Below are positions 1 to 7,352 of a stretch of DNA of 64,000 nt, one piece after another; the first letter of the stretch is position 1; every line of letters starts with the position of its first letter. The notes under the pieces are model-generated. The model worked only from the letters and a program-made list of their open reading frames with translations, had not been told where the DNA came from and made no database searches. The DNA is from a virus. The stretch spans positions 1-64,000 of the IMG/VR virus record IMGVR_UViG_3300025280_004467; one strand, 5' to 3'. The position numbers and the translations under genes were made by a program.

Positions 1-123
1 CTATCGACTGACGAGCCGGTTGTACTGCCCGGGCCGGTTGTAGAAGAAAAAGTTGCAGAGCCTGTTGTCGAAAAAGTAATTAAAACGAGAAGAGTAAAGA
101 AAACTGTAAAAACAGATGACTGA
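1..123 (+). CDS. 3' end of an unidentified gene (partial)
   Basis: An open frame enters from the left edge and stops with TGA at 121-123, giving the last 40 residues of a protein. The visible tail is rich in Val, Glu, Pro and Lys, with an EPVV motif near each end of its acidic part, and finishes with a basic stretch (KTRRVKKTVK) and DD. Such repetitive charged tails are usually disordered. The stop overlaps the ATG of the next gene by 8 bases, which suggests translational coupling. No function can be assigned from this fragment. Confidence 0.6.
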   Translation, partial: LSTDEPVVLPGPVVEEKVAEPVVEKVIKTRRVKKTVKTDD

Positions 124-367
124 TTTTGGACTTATGACTCGCAAATTTATGCTTGGAGAAGGTCACAGTCCTCCGAGCATGCGCAGTTATGTTCAATCAT
201 TAAGTGAAATTCTTAAAGCTCTCAGTCCAAAAAGCCAAACTGAAAAGAGAAGAGTTGAAATTGCTCTAGAACACGTTAGAGAAATCAAACGTCACACAAG
301 GAAGCTTGAAGAAAGAGTTTTAATGCTTGAAGACAAGCTAAAGGTGTTGGAAGAGGATAAAAAATAA
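116..367 (+). CDS. small hypothetical helical protein
   Basis: This 83-residue protein is unrecognised. The C-terminal half (from about residue 40) is a run of charged heptads (EHVREIKRHTRKLEERV, then LEDKLKVLEEDKK) that should form an alpha-helical coiled coil, so it may oligomerise or act as an adaptor. The ATG at 116 overlaps the end of the upstream gene, and the TAA shares its last base with the ATG of the next gene at 367, so the three look co-translated. There is no clear Shine-Dalgarno before 116. In-frame ATGs at 134 and 149 are possible alternative starts. Confidence 0.6.
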   Translation: MTDFGLMTRKFMLGEGHSPPSMRSYVQSLSEILKALSPKSQTEKRRVEIALEHVREIKRHTRKLEERVLMLEDKLKVLEEDKK

Positions 368-3159
368 TGGCTCATATGGACCATCCTTTCGATCTTAACA
401 ATTCCGTATTTTCTGTGAATACCGGTAAGGATTTACTTAAATTTTTTGAGCTTGCTGAAGAATCAATTAGAGAAGGGAAAGGTTCTTTAAAAATTGATGG
501 TGCCAATGCTAGTTTTAAATTAGTAACGAGAGAAGACGGCACAAAAGAATTTGTTGGCGATAGATATTCTTTACATCCTATAGATATTGAAGGTATCACA
601 GCAAACAATGCATCTGAAAGGTTTAAGCCTCAGTTAGATCGCGAAACTGGAGAGCCAAAACCTCATGGAATGATTCGAACTTATACAAACTTGTTAAGAA
701 TTATGAACGAGGCCCTTCCGTATATAACTGAAGAATTACAAATAATAGGTGCATATGATAATTCAACTTTAATTTTTAATACAGAGTATGTTGAAGGTCA
801 AACCAATCTTTTAGATTATGATCATGACTTTTTGGCCATTCACAATTTAGGTCAAATATATGAAAAGAAATCCAAAAAAGGATATAGACCCGGCGCAGAA
901 AGGCCTTTGAAAATGGATCCTAAAACGAGAGAATTAAAACCTGTTAAGGATTTCGCGGAAGGAATAGATCTAAATAGTGATCAAGATGGCGCATTAAAAA
1001 AGTTAGTAGAGAAAGTTGGGATTGTTGCGCAAAAACATGGATTTAAAATTTATGGCGATGTTCCGGTTAAATTTAAGACGGAAGACAAGAAAGCCGCGTT
1101 GGAGAAGGGCGAAGGCGAGGGTGAGGGAGAAGAGGAAAAAACAGCAAAAATTAATCTAGATAAACCTCTCGCACAGCAAATTACTGTTGTTTGGGATCGC
1201 TCAATGGTTGGTGTAAAAAAGGAAGGGCCCAAACCTATAGAAAAATCTGACTTCAAAAGCCTTCTAGAAAAATCAATAAATCCATGGGACAAAGAAGTAG
1301 TACTAAAAGAGCCAAGAAGAACGGTGAGGGCTTTAAGTAAAGAAGTTTATTTAGCTTTTGCGCAGAAAATGGATGAGAGCGGAGTAACAACTGTCGACTA
1401 CTCTGAATATTTATATGCTCCTTTGGGTGCCGCCGGCGCAGCAGAACAAGGAAAACTTGCACTTGATGGTGGCATTTTTTGGCATGCCACAAGAATGCTT
1501 GGAATAGAATTTCTCAAAGCTTTAACGAGCGGTATGGGAGGTGCTGATAAACATGAAGGAGTTGTTTTAAGAGATAAAGAGCGCTTTGGCGTTGACATGG
1601 TCAAAATTAGTGGAAATTTTATTGTTGAAGGAATGGCATCTCCGCATAGAAAAGAAGAAGCGCCTATCGCCGGCGCAGAAGTAGAAAAAATGAAATGCGG
1701 CAGGACGATTGCATTAATTCCTGGAGGCTATAAACCTCCGCATAAAGGACATTTAGCAATGGCCGAACACTATGCTAAAATAGCAAATATCGTTTATATT
1801 TTTATTGGAGCGACGGCTCGCCCGAAGAAGGAGGAAAAAGATCAATTTAATGTTGATGCACGTGCATCGCAAAATATGTGGAACTTATATATAAAATCTG
1901 CCGGTCTAAACAATGTAAAAACTATGATAGCCACTGAAGGAGAAGATGAAGGATCTCCAATGTCGTATATGTTTAAGCTGATTGGGCAAGATTTGAACCC
2001 ACTGTGGGCTGCAGCGAGGGAGGAGGAGGAAAAGCCTAAAGCAGCAGGCGCGGGAGAAGGAAGAAAAAAGATTTTTAAACTAAAAGATTGTATAATTTTA
2101 GGAGCTAGCACAAAGCTCGCTCCTGTAAAACCGCGCAAAAGGAACCTAAAAAAAGGCCAAGAACAGAAAAAAAAGAAAGCCGTTTCCGATATAGAAAGAT
2201 ATAACAGGGGGGAACTAGAAGATACGTTGGAAGCTGTACATCATGTAACTCCAGATATGGCTGAACTTTTAGAACCAAGCGTTTATAAATACGAACTTAA
2301 AGAGGAAGAAAATCTTCAAGCCACTGATTTTCGAAAAATATTACACATCATTGCTATAGGGAATGGTCACGTGAAGATCGGGCCTGGACCAGAGCCCGGA
2401 AAACCAGATATTCGTGAAACTACATATGATTTACTTAAAAAGTTTATTCCTGGTACGCCTGGCGAAAATCAAGCCATGGCGAATCAAGTGTTGGCTATTT
2501 TAAGTTTGCCACCAGAGCCAGAAATAGAATTAGAACCCCCGCCAGAAGAAAGACCCGAACCAGAAGAAAAGGCGCCAGAGGTAGAGCCTCAAGAAGAGCC
2601 TCAAGAAGATGAATCGGAAGTACGTTCCGAAAATAAAAAAAAAGGAGTATTATCTTCCATTTTATACGGGCTAATTGAAGAAGTCATAAATGAGCAAACA
2701 GAGCCTTATCAACTAAAAGTAAGAGCCAGACATTCTAAAATGAAAAAGCGCCTTATTGGCAAGGGCAAAAATAAATATACTGGTGGTGGCAAAGGCCACA
2801 AAAGGCCATCGATGAAAAGAACAAAAAGTGCGCCACCATTAGGAGAAGAATTGTCAGAAGAGATTAATCCTGCAGAATTTGTTGCCGGAAGGAAGAGCAA
2901 AGAACAAGCATGTCATGAAGATCCTAACTGTAGAGAACTAGAGAGAAAGAAAAAAAATACTGTTCACGTTGCTGTGCGCTCTACTTCTTTGAACGAAGAA
3001 GAGTTAGAAGAAGTGTCGACAGTGGGAGGAGCAGCCGCGGGGGAACGAGGAAATATTGAAGGCTATTCTTCTACTGGTCGGCGAAAAAGAAAAAAACACA
3101 AGCAAGATGAACAGCTTGTTAATGATGTAGTAAACTACTTATTAAAAAGCAGGAACTAA
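367..3159 (+). CDS. RNA-ligase-like adenylylation domain fused to HIGH-type nucleotidyltransferase
   Basis: A 930-residue two-enzyme protein. Near the N terminus is the nucleotidyltransferase motif KIDGAN (K42 is the expected AMP-acceptor lysine), followed by EFVGDRYS and TEYVEGQTN, which resemble the RNA_ligase family order. EGVVLR (397-402) and MVKI follow as motifs IV and V. A second domain begins with PGGYKPPHKGH (452-462), the HxGH signature of cytidylyl/adenylyltransferases such as NMNAT, and a later ATDFRKIL resembles the second conserved motif of that fold. Low-complexity charged inserts (GEGEGEGEEE around residue 250; a Pro/Glu-rich stretch around 720-750) separate the domains, and the C-terminal 150 residues are basic and unrecognised. 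Likely substrates are RNA ends or NAD-type nucleotides, but which cannot be told. AGAGG at about 353 supports the start. Confidence 0.75.
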   Translation: MAHMDHPFDLNNSVFSVNTGKDLLKFFELAEESIREGKGSLKIDGANASFKLVTREDGTKEFVGDRYSLHPIDIEGITANNASERFKPQLDRETGEPKPHGMIRTYTNLLRIMNEALPYITEELQIIGAYDNSTLIFNTEYVEGQTNLLDYDHDFLAIHNLGQIYEKKSKKGYRPGAERPLKMDPKTRELKPVKDFAEGIDLNSDQDGALKKLVEKVGIVAQKHGFKIYGDVPVKFKTEDKKAALEKGEGEGEGEEEKTAKINLDKPLAQQITVVWDRSMVGVKKEGPKPIEKSDFKSLLEKSINPWDKEVVLKEPRRTVRALSKEVYLAFAQKMDESGVTTVDYSEYLYAPLGAAGAAEQGKLALDGGIFWHATRMLGIEFLKALTSGMGGADKHEGVVLRDKERFGVDMVKISGNFIVEGMASPHRKEEAPIAGAEVEKMKCGRTIALIPGGYKPPHKGHLAMAEHYAKIANIVYIFIGATARPKKEEKDQFNVDARASQNMWNLYIKSAGLNNVKTMIATEGEDEGSPMSYMFKLIGQDLNPLWAAAREEEEKPKAAGAGEGRKKIFKLKDCIILGASTKLAPVKPRKRNLKKGQEQKKKKAVSDIERYNRGELEDTLEAVHHVTPDMAELLEPSVYKYELKEEENLQATDFRKILHIIAIGNGHVKIGPGPEPGKPDIRETTYDLLKKFIPGTPGENQAMANQVLAILSLPPEPEIELEPPPEERPEPEEKAPEVEPQEEPQEDESEVRSENKKKGVLSSILYGLIEEVINEQTEPYQLKVRARHSKMKKRLIGKGKNKYTGGGKGHKRPSMKRTKSAPPLGEELSEEINPAEFVAGRKSKEQACHEDPNCRELERKKKNTVHVAVRSTSLNEEELEEVSTVGGAAAGERGNIEGYSSTGRRKRKKHKQDEQLVNDVVNYLLKSRN

Positions 3160-3164
3160 TTTAT

Positions 3165-4043
3165 ATGAATAATGAAGAAAAAGTTTTAAGATCTTATATT
3201 CGCAAAGCAATTAGCATTGTAAAAGAGAGAAGAAGTGAAAAAAAGAACTTGGAAGAAGAGAAATTAAGGAAAATTGTTCGCAATTTAGTTCTCCAAGAAG
3301 CGGAACTTAAAAAGCATCGTACAACTGGTAAAAATAAATTAGAATGGTTTCTTAGTAAATCCGGATTTAAAGAGCGCGTGATGGAAGCTTATATGAGTCT
3401 CACCACTTCAGAAAAACAGAGAGAATCATTTAGAAAACATATTCTTTGGCACGTAGAAGATACCATGTTTAAGTCTGATCCCTCTTTTATTATGCAGGCG
3501 GGGGATCGCGAATACGGTCGCCATGGACAATATGATGAACAACTAGCCGGAGAAGAAGATTTTGCTGAAGAAGGCGCTGTTGATGTCGCGACTAGTCCTG
3601 TTGCTCTTCAAGAAGTTGTTGTTGACGTCGACATCGAAGAAGATGAAAGATTAATGGGAAAAGAAGAGGATTCTCCGGAGACAGAAAAAGAAAAAAAATT
3701 AAAAACCTTTGGTCTTCCTGGTTTAGATCGTACAGGACTTATCGATGCTTTTGATTTATGGGACAAAGGCTTAGACACGTTATTGTTAGATACTTGGAAT
3801 AGGTTAGTTAGTGCAGCTGTTGGAACAGCTCCGGGAGAAGATCTAAGCGCAGCTGATTTAGATAAATTATTATTTTATAAACTTTTAATTAGGCAACTTG
3901 GATACCACTTTGAGACATGGGAAAAAGAAGCCATGGCTCGCCAACGATCTCGAGAAACTGCAGCCGGCATGGAAGAGCCTATAGAAGAGCCGGCAATTGA
4001 ACTTGCTCCCGAAGAAGCACCTGAAGAAGTGGAAGAGTATTAA
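3165..4043 (+). CDS. hypothetical charged protein
   Basis: This 292-residue protein has no recognised family. The first 50 residues are a Lys/Glu-rich helix, the middle (about 60-105) is a mixed segment containing GREYGRHGQYDEQ, and the last 25 residues are a Glu/Pro/Ala acidic tail. The region around 175-255 (FDLWDKGLDTLLLDTWNRLV) looks helical and folded. It starts 5 bases after the ligase/nucleotidyltransferase gene, with AGGA at about 3150 as ribosome site, and is followed 2 bases later by the next gene, so it belongs to the same transcription unit. The name MNNEEKVLRSYIRKAI-type N terminus resembles the helical charged style of the C-terminal part of the upstream protein, but homology is not claimed. 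Confidence 0.7.
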   Translation: MNNEEKVLRSYIRKAISIVKERRSEKKNLEEEKLRKIVRNLVLQEAELKKHRTTGKNKLEWFLSKSGFKERVMEAYMSLTTSEKQRESFRKHILWHVEDTMFKSDPSFIMQAGDREYGRHGQYDEQLAGEEDFAEEGAVDVATSPVALQEVVVDVDIEEDERLMGKEEDSPETEKEKKLKTFGLPGLDRTGLIDAFDLWDKGLDTLLLDTWNRLVSAAVGTAPGEDLSAADLDKLLFYKLLIRQLGYHFETWEKEAMARQRSRETAAGMEEPIEEPAIELAPEEAPEEVEEY

Positions 4044-4045
4044 AA

Positions 4046-4240
4046 ATGGCGACCGATACCTTCAAAACTGGCGAATCCAACGTTATAGATAATTATAATA
4101 AATATCCAGAAGAATTTATTGACGTTGCTGATGATCGTGAAAAATTTAAAGCATTATTTCGTTTTGGCGTGAGAGGCCCTGCAAATATTAGAAAACAAAA
4201 CGAAGCATATAAAGTGACTGTTGGAAAGAAATCAGTTTGA
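4046..4240 (+). CDS. small hypothetical protein
   Basis: A 64-residue protein beginning MATDTFKTGESNVIDNY and ending with a basic VTVGKKSV. It has no signal peptide, membrane segment or motif I can name. It starts 2 bases after the stop of the preceding gene, with GGAAGAG about 10 bases ahead of the ATG, so it is the last member of the 116-4240 run. The following 69 bases (4241-4309) are AT-rich and hold no recognisable terminator hairpin. Confidence 0.6.
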   Translation: MATDTFKTGESNVIDNYNKYPEEFIDVADDREKFKALFRFGVRGPANIRKQNEAYKVTVGKKSV

Positions 4241-4309
4241 TTATTTAACAAAAGCTAAAATATATGATATGCTGAACAAGTTCTTTCTGAAAAGCAGTTT
4301 CTACAAAAT

Positions 4310-4675
4310 ATGGCCTGGAATAAAAAGAAAAGAATTCAAGGAAAGAATAAATATTATTCTTTAAGCAATAAATTAAAAAAAGAAAATAAATCTCATGATG
4401 AATTTGAGGTTATGTTAAATAATTTAACTCTAGAAGAATTAGTTGGTCTAAAATTAGAATTAGCAGCCAGATCTGCTGGTGGTTATTTGTATGGGATCCC
4501 TATATTCTCAGCAATCCCTTACTTAGTTAAAGATGCCATATTAAAGTATGCTCTTTCAGCTACTAGATCTAAAAAAGAAGCTTCCAGATTTTTAGGGATT
4601 AAGCTAGATCATTTCAAAAAGTTAATAAAAAAATATAATACAGAAAGTTATTTTATAGATCTTGACAACAATTAA
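4310..4675 (+). CDS. putative DNA-binding protein with Fis-like helix-turn-helix
   Basis: A 121-residue basic protein. The C-terminal 40 residues contain SKKEASRFLGIKLDHFKKLI, which has the spacing of a Fis/homeodomain-like helix-turn-helix (a helix, Gly-Ile turn, recognition helix). The centre (LVGLKLELAARSAGGYLYGI) is hydrophobic and helical. This suggests a phage transcription or DNA-packaging regulator, but I do not recognise the family. The ATG at 4310 has no good Shine-Dalgarno. The sigma70 promoter that drives the downstream tmRNA begins inside its last codons. Alternatives are a structural DNA-binding protein or a site-specific regulator. Confidence 0.6.
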   Translation: MAWNKKKRIQGKNKYYSLSNKLKKENKSHDEFEVMLNNLTLEELVGLKLELAARSAGGYLYGIPIFSAIPYLVKDAILKYALSATRSKKEASRFLGIKLDHFKKLIKKYNTESYFIDLDNN

Positions 4676-4690
4676 GAAATAGTGTATACT
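4662..4690 (+). promoter_or_regulatory. sigma70-type promoter for the tmRNA
   Basis: TTGACA (4662-4667) and TATACT (4685-4690) are separated by exactly 17 bases, a match of 11 of 12 to the host housekeeping consensus with ideal spacing. The expected start near 4697 lies about 16 bases ahead of the mature tmRNA 5' end at 4713, leaving a short leader for RNase P to remove. A host-type promoter implies tmRNA transcription early in infection, independent of the phage late sigma factor. Confidence 0.75.
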
Positions 4691-4712
4691 TATTGCAGTT
4701 CTTTTAAAATTT

Positions 4713-5030
4713 GGGGGCGATCTGGTCTCGACAGGGATTATGATAGTATTTCTGGCAAGACTGTGTGGATGTCACAGCATAAACATTCAACTTTTTAACT
4801 GCCAACGATAATGTTGACTTTGATTACGCCTTAGCTGCGTAATCTGAGGTTGCTAGTAACCTTATTCCCCAAAACTAGCAAAAAGTTTCTTATTTCTTTT
4901 AAAAAATGAGTGGTGCGCACGTTCAATTGAGTTACTGAGCAGTTTGCTGGTTCAAAAACCAGATAATCTTGTGAATGACAGAATATTTGACGATTCTTGG
5001 ACGTGGGTTCGATTCCCACCGCCTCCACCA
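4713..5030 (+). ncRNA. ssrA: transfer-messenger RNA (one-piece tmRNA)
   Basis: A complete 318-base tmRNA. The 5' end carries the conserved GGTCTCGACAGGG element after GGGGGCG. This pairs with CGCCTCC at 5020-5026 to make a seven-pair acceptor stem with a single G-U at position 3-70, the alanyl-tRNA synthetase identity pair. The T arm (GTGGGTTCGATTCCCAC) and an encoded CCA (5028-5030) complete the tRNA-like domain. The internal reading frame at 4801-4842 encodes a tag ending YALAA. The intervening region has self-complementary stretches consistent with the pseudoknots, for example GATTACGCC..GCGTAATC around the end of the tag. The RNA would be charged with alanine, rescue stalled ribosomes and tag the nascent protein. 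No smpB gene is recognisable in the window, so host SmpB is probably used. Confidence 0.95.
4801..4842 (+). other. tmRNA tag-peptide reading frame
   Basis: Starting at GCC (4801) the frame reads A-N-D-N-V-D-F-D-Y-A-L-A-A and ends with TAA at 4840-4842. This is the normal position of the resume codon, and the ANDxx...YALAA pattern matches bacterial tags such as ANDENYALAA. The C-terminal ALAA is the ClpX/ClpP-recognised degron. The tag is three residues longer than the E. coli one, with an extra acidic VDFD segment in the middle, where the adaptor SspB contacts the tag in E. coli. Confidence 0.9.
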
Positions 5031-5099
5031 AACGAATGACCCCATGGGTGGATTTGTTGATTAGAGGGTTGGGCTAATTAACACTTATAAGAGGTAAAT

Positions 5100-5366
5100 A
5101 TGGCTAGGAAACGCAAACAAATTGAAGAAGAGGAGAAACAAGGCAAACCTTGGAAAAATGTAGCACATTTTGATAATTTTTGTGACGCAGACAAGAAAAG
5201 GGCTAAATATTTGTCTGAAAACGATAATATTCAGGTAAAAGTTAGGCGTCATGACAAAAGTGGTGCTAAATTTGTTGTAAAATTGAGAAAAGATCCACTT
5301 TTTGAAGAAAAAGTGGATAAAAAAGGCAAAAAACAGAGAAAAAAGAACAAAAACAAGAAGGATTGA
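5100..5366 (+). CDS. small very basic protein between tmRNA and ClpP
   Basis: An 88-residue protein with a basic N terminus (MARKRKQ), a probable beta-rich core (NIQVKVRRHDKSGAKFVVKL) and a lysine tail (KKGKKQRKKNKNKKD). The composition suggests RNA or ribosome binding. It lies 69 bases after the tmRNA and its TGA is immediately followed by the clpP-like gene, so the three may be one expression unit. It is too short for SmpB (about 150-160 residues) and lacks the SmpB core motifs, though a lysine-rich C-terminal tail is also a feature of SmpB. GAGG at 5091-5094 supports the start. Function unknown. Confidence 0.65.
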   Translation: MARKRKQIEEEEKQGKPWKNVAHFDNFCDADKKRAKYLSENDNIQVKVRRHDKSGAKFVVKLRKDPLFEEKVDKKGKKQRKKNKNKKD

Positions 5367-5368
5367 AT

Positions 5369-5983
5369 ATGAAAGACATATTTTGGGCCGGAAAAGACAA
5401 GAAGGACAAGGATAACACCCCTATTGGCGCCTCTACCGACAAAAATAACATAGTTGAAACCACAAATAACAGAATATACTATTATTCAGAGGTGTCTAGA
5501 CAAAAAATCCTTGTTTTAAATAAGAATTTAAGAAGTTTAAACGATAATTTGCTTAATCAGGCACAATTATTGAATCTTGAAGAGCCAGCAAACATATATT
5601 TGCATGTTAACAGCTTCGGAGGCAGTGTTTTTGCTGGTTTAGCAGCTGTAGACTACATAAAATCATGTGAAGTGCCAGTATATACAGTTGTTGAAGGTTG
5701 CGCAGCTTCTGCAGCGACTCTTTTTAGTGTTGTTGGCGCCCATAGACAGATAAGAAGCAACTCTTTTATGCTAATTCATCAAATCTCCTCCGGAATGTGG
5801 GGGAAATACGAAGAATTAAAGGACAGTATAGAGAATTGTGACCTTTTTATGCAGATTATTAAGGATATTTATGGTGAGCATACAAAAATACCCAAAAAAA
5901 AGCTAAAAGAGATATTAAAACGTGATTTATGGTTTGATGCTGAAACATGTCTTGAATACGGGCTTGTCGACGAGATAATTTAG
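5369..5983 (+). CDS. clpP: ClpP-like serine protease
   Basis: A 204-residue protein of the ClpP/crotonase fold. Counting from ATG 5369, the nucleophile is S114 in GCAASAATL, the histidine is H137 in MLIHQ, and the acid is probably the Asp of KRDLWFDAE. The ending CLEYGLVDEI is the usual ClpP close, and the oxyanion-strand motif NSFGGSVFAGLAAVDYI is also present. The 23-residue Ser-His spacing is two shorter than in E. coli ClpP. The N terminus (first about 50 residues) is not ClpP-like and has no visible propeptide cleavage site. TTG at 5363 is in frame, but ATG 5369 has AAGGA seven bases upstream. It could degrade tmRNA-tagged proteins with host ClpX, or process phage proteins. No capsid genes are adjacent. 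Confidence 0.88.
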   Translation: MKDIFWAGKDKKDKDNTPIGASTDKNNIVETTNNRIYYYSEVSRQKILVLNKNLRSLNDNLLNQAQLLNLEEPANIYLHVNSFGGSVFAGLAAVDYIKSCEVPVYTVVEGCAASAATLFSVVGAHRQIRSNSFMLIHQISSGMWGKYEELKDSIENCDLFMQIIKDIYGEHTKIPKKKLKEILKRDLWFDAETCLEYGLVDEII

Positions 5984-5989
5984 TAAATT

Positions 5990-6223
5990 ATGCCAATTTA
6001 CGAATATAAGTGCCAAATTTGCGGCTTTTTCTTCGAAATAGTACAAAAAGTCGATGAAACGCCACCTGATTGCAGCAACATAGTGGTAAGTGGTTCTGTA
6101 GAGAGAATATGTGGTGGAAAGTGCAAAAAACTCGTATCTAAGGGTTCGTTTGCGTTAAAAGGCGGCGGTTGGTACCAAGATGGTTACGTAAAGCCGCCAA
6201 AAAGCGATAAAAACAAGTCATGA
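5990..6223 (+). CDS. FmdB-type zinc-ribbon protein
   Basis: A 77-residue protein that starts MPIYEYKCQICG, the hallmark opening of the FmdB/CxxC_CxxC_SSSS family. Cys pairs at CQIC and at CGGKC would bind one zinc ion, and the end (FALKGGGWYQDGY) matches the conserved F-L-G-GWY tail of that family. FmdB-like proteins are small putative regulators whose targets are mostly unknown. The gene starts 6 bases after the clpP-like stop with no clear ribosome site, which suggests coupling to clpP. A second member of the family lies at 28115-28372. Confidence 0.8.
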   Translation: MPIYEYKCQICGFFFEIVQKVDETPPDCSNIVVSGSVERICGGKCKKLVSKGSFALKGGGWYQDGYVKPPKSDKNKS

Positions 6224-6227
6224 CACT

Positions 6228-7022
6228 CTAATAAGGAACGTTATCGTGTATATATTGTTTCAGTTGTTTATGAGTCGGAGAATACGTTAAAAAGGGAAAT
6301 CTTATATTGACTGAGTGAATCATCCCGATTACATATCCATCTTTATTAAAAAGGGGAGATCCGGAGCTTCCTCCAACTGCCGGCACTGAATATATAGCAA
6401 ATTGCCGGTCTTTTTCACTAGGTTCCATATAATAATAGCCAGCAAAATAGCCATCTAGCTTGGGGATCATATTACTATTGAACATTCCCAGCGGAGCAGC
6501 TAAATTATATACTTTATCGCCTGACGCGGGAGGGGATTGTGAAATTAATGCTGACCTTCTTTGAAGTTTTTTGACGTAAAGCAAACACAAGTCTAATTTT
6601 CTATCATAATTTATGACATTAATATCATACCTTTTCATATCAATATCATAGGCAAAAAATTTAATTTTGTTTATTGGAATACCTTTAACAACCGAACTTA
6701 AAAGCATTTCCATGTCGTCTTCACAAAAATGCGCCGCAGTTATTGCATATGAGCCAGCTTTTCCAGTGCTAACAACAAAAGCTGATGCAGAAGATATTAT
6801 TCTTTCTATTCTGCATTCAGTTTGTTCTTTCTTTTCGTTTTCTATACATTCTCTAACAGAAAATTTATTTTCTACTTTTAAAAATGATTCTCTGAAATTT
6901 CTATTCCCCTCATCAAGTCCGGGGCCAATTAAATAAGTTGAATTTAATCCACAAGAAAAAACTAATAACAATATTAGCAGGAAGGCGATAGAAATTAATG
7001 CGTATTTGACTATTTGTTTCAT
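6228..7022 (-). CDS. trypsin-like serine protease, lipoprotein
   Basis: The only minus-strand gene I support. The 264-residue product begins with a basic N terminus, a long hydrophobic stretch and lipobox VFSC, so C24 would be lipidated and the protein anchored in the cell envelope. The chymotrypsin-fold triad is visible: H98 in TAAHFC, D144 in KLDLCLL and S220 in GGSSGSPLF. GYVIGMIHS after the serine is typical of trypsin/HtrA-like enzymes. No PDZ domain follows. On its own strand AGAAGGAGAT precedes the ATG, and a TATAAATA lies just upstream of that. It faces away from the small lipoprotein at 7113 and converges with the FmdB gene 4 bases away. It may act in the periplasm on host or competing-phage proteins. 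Confidence 0.82.
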   Translation of the reverse strand: MKQIVKYALISIAFLLILLLVFSCGLNSTYLIGPGLDEGNRNFRESFLKVENKFSVRECIENEKKEQTECRIERIISSASAFVVSTGKAGSYAITAAHFCEDDMEMLLSSVVKGIPINKIKFFAYDIDMKRYDINVINYDRKLDLCLLYVKKLQRRSALISQSPPASGDKVYNLAAPLGMFNSNMIPKLDGYFAGYYYMEPSEKDRQFAIYSVPAVGGSSGSPLFNKDGYVIGMIHSVNIRFPFLTYSPTHKQLKQYIHDNVPY

Positions 7023-7112
7023 ATATTAAATCTCCTTCTATTTATAACTAGGGGACAACCTCAATTTCTTGCTATATACATGTATTATCACAAAAGAGGA
7101 GAAATCCACAAT

Positions 7113-7343
7113 ATGAAAACAATATTTTATTTTTTATTTATTTCTTTAATGCTAATTGGCTGCGCGGCTAGCGTATCAGTTATAAAAAATAAAACCACCA
7201 CTCCGGAATCGCAAATAATTGAACAAGACCATAATGAAATGCTAGAATTGGCAAGAGAAATGGATCAAGAAAGGACGCCTGCAATATATATTGTTGTTAT
7301 TTCAGAACCAGAAATTGTAATTGCAAAACCACCTGAAAAATAG
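7113..7343 (+). CDS. small lipoprotein
   Basis: A 76-residue protein beginning MKTIFYFLFISLMLIGCAAS: a short basic start, a hydrophobic core and lipobox LIGC, so it should be exported and lipidated at C17. The mature part is short, hydrophilic in the middle (EQDHNEMLELAREMDQE) and ends Pro-rich. The frame is open back to 7014, but AGGAGA at 7097-7102 is correctly placed for ATG 7113, and only that start gives a signal peptide at the N terminus. It is divergent from the lipoprotein protease. Small phage lipoproteins often act in superinfection exclusion or lysis, but nothing here decides which. Confidence 0.75.
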   Translation: MKTIFYFLFISLMLIGCAASVSVIKNKTTTPESQIIEQDHNEMLELAREMDQERTPAIYIVVISEPEIVIAKPPEK

Positions 7344-7352
7344 TTATTTAAT

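Noticed and set aside
4831-5031. Minus-strand frame of 66 residues starting MVEAVGIEPTS across the tmRNA
   Set aside because: It is the antisense of the tmRNA. The VEAVGIEPTS opening is a well-known false annotation produced by the tRNA-like 3' end.
5031-5099. Rho-independent terminator after the tmRNA
   Set aside because: Only a four-pair ACCC/GGGT stem is seen and no T run follows, so it is not supported.
5100-5366. SmpB assignment for the small basic protein
   Set aside because: It is about half the SmpB length and lacks the SmpB core motifs. Only the lysine tail is similar.
7014-7112. Upstream start of the small lipoprotein at 7014
   Set aside because: It would place a hydrophobic and a basic segment before the signal peptide. 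ATG 7113 has AGGAGA and gives a proper lipobox.
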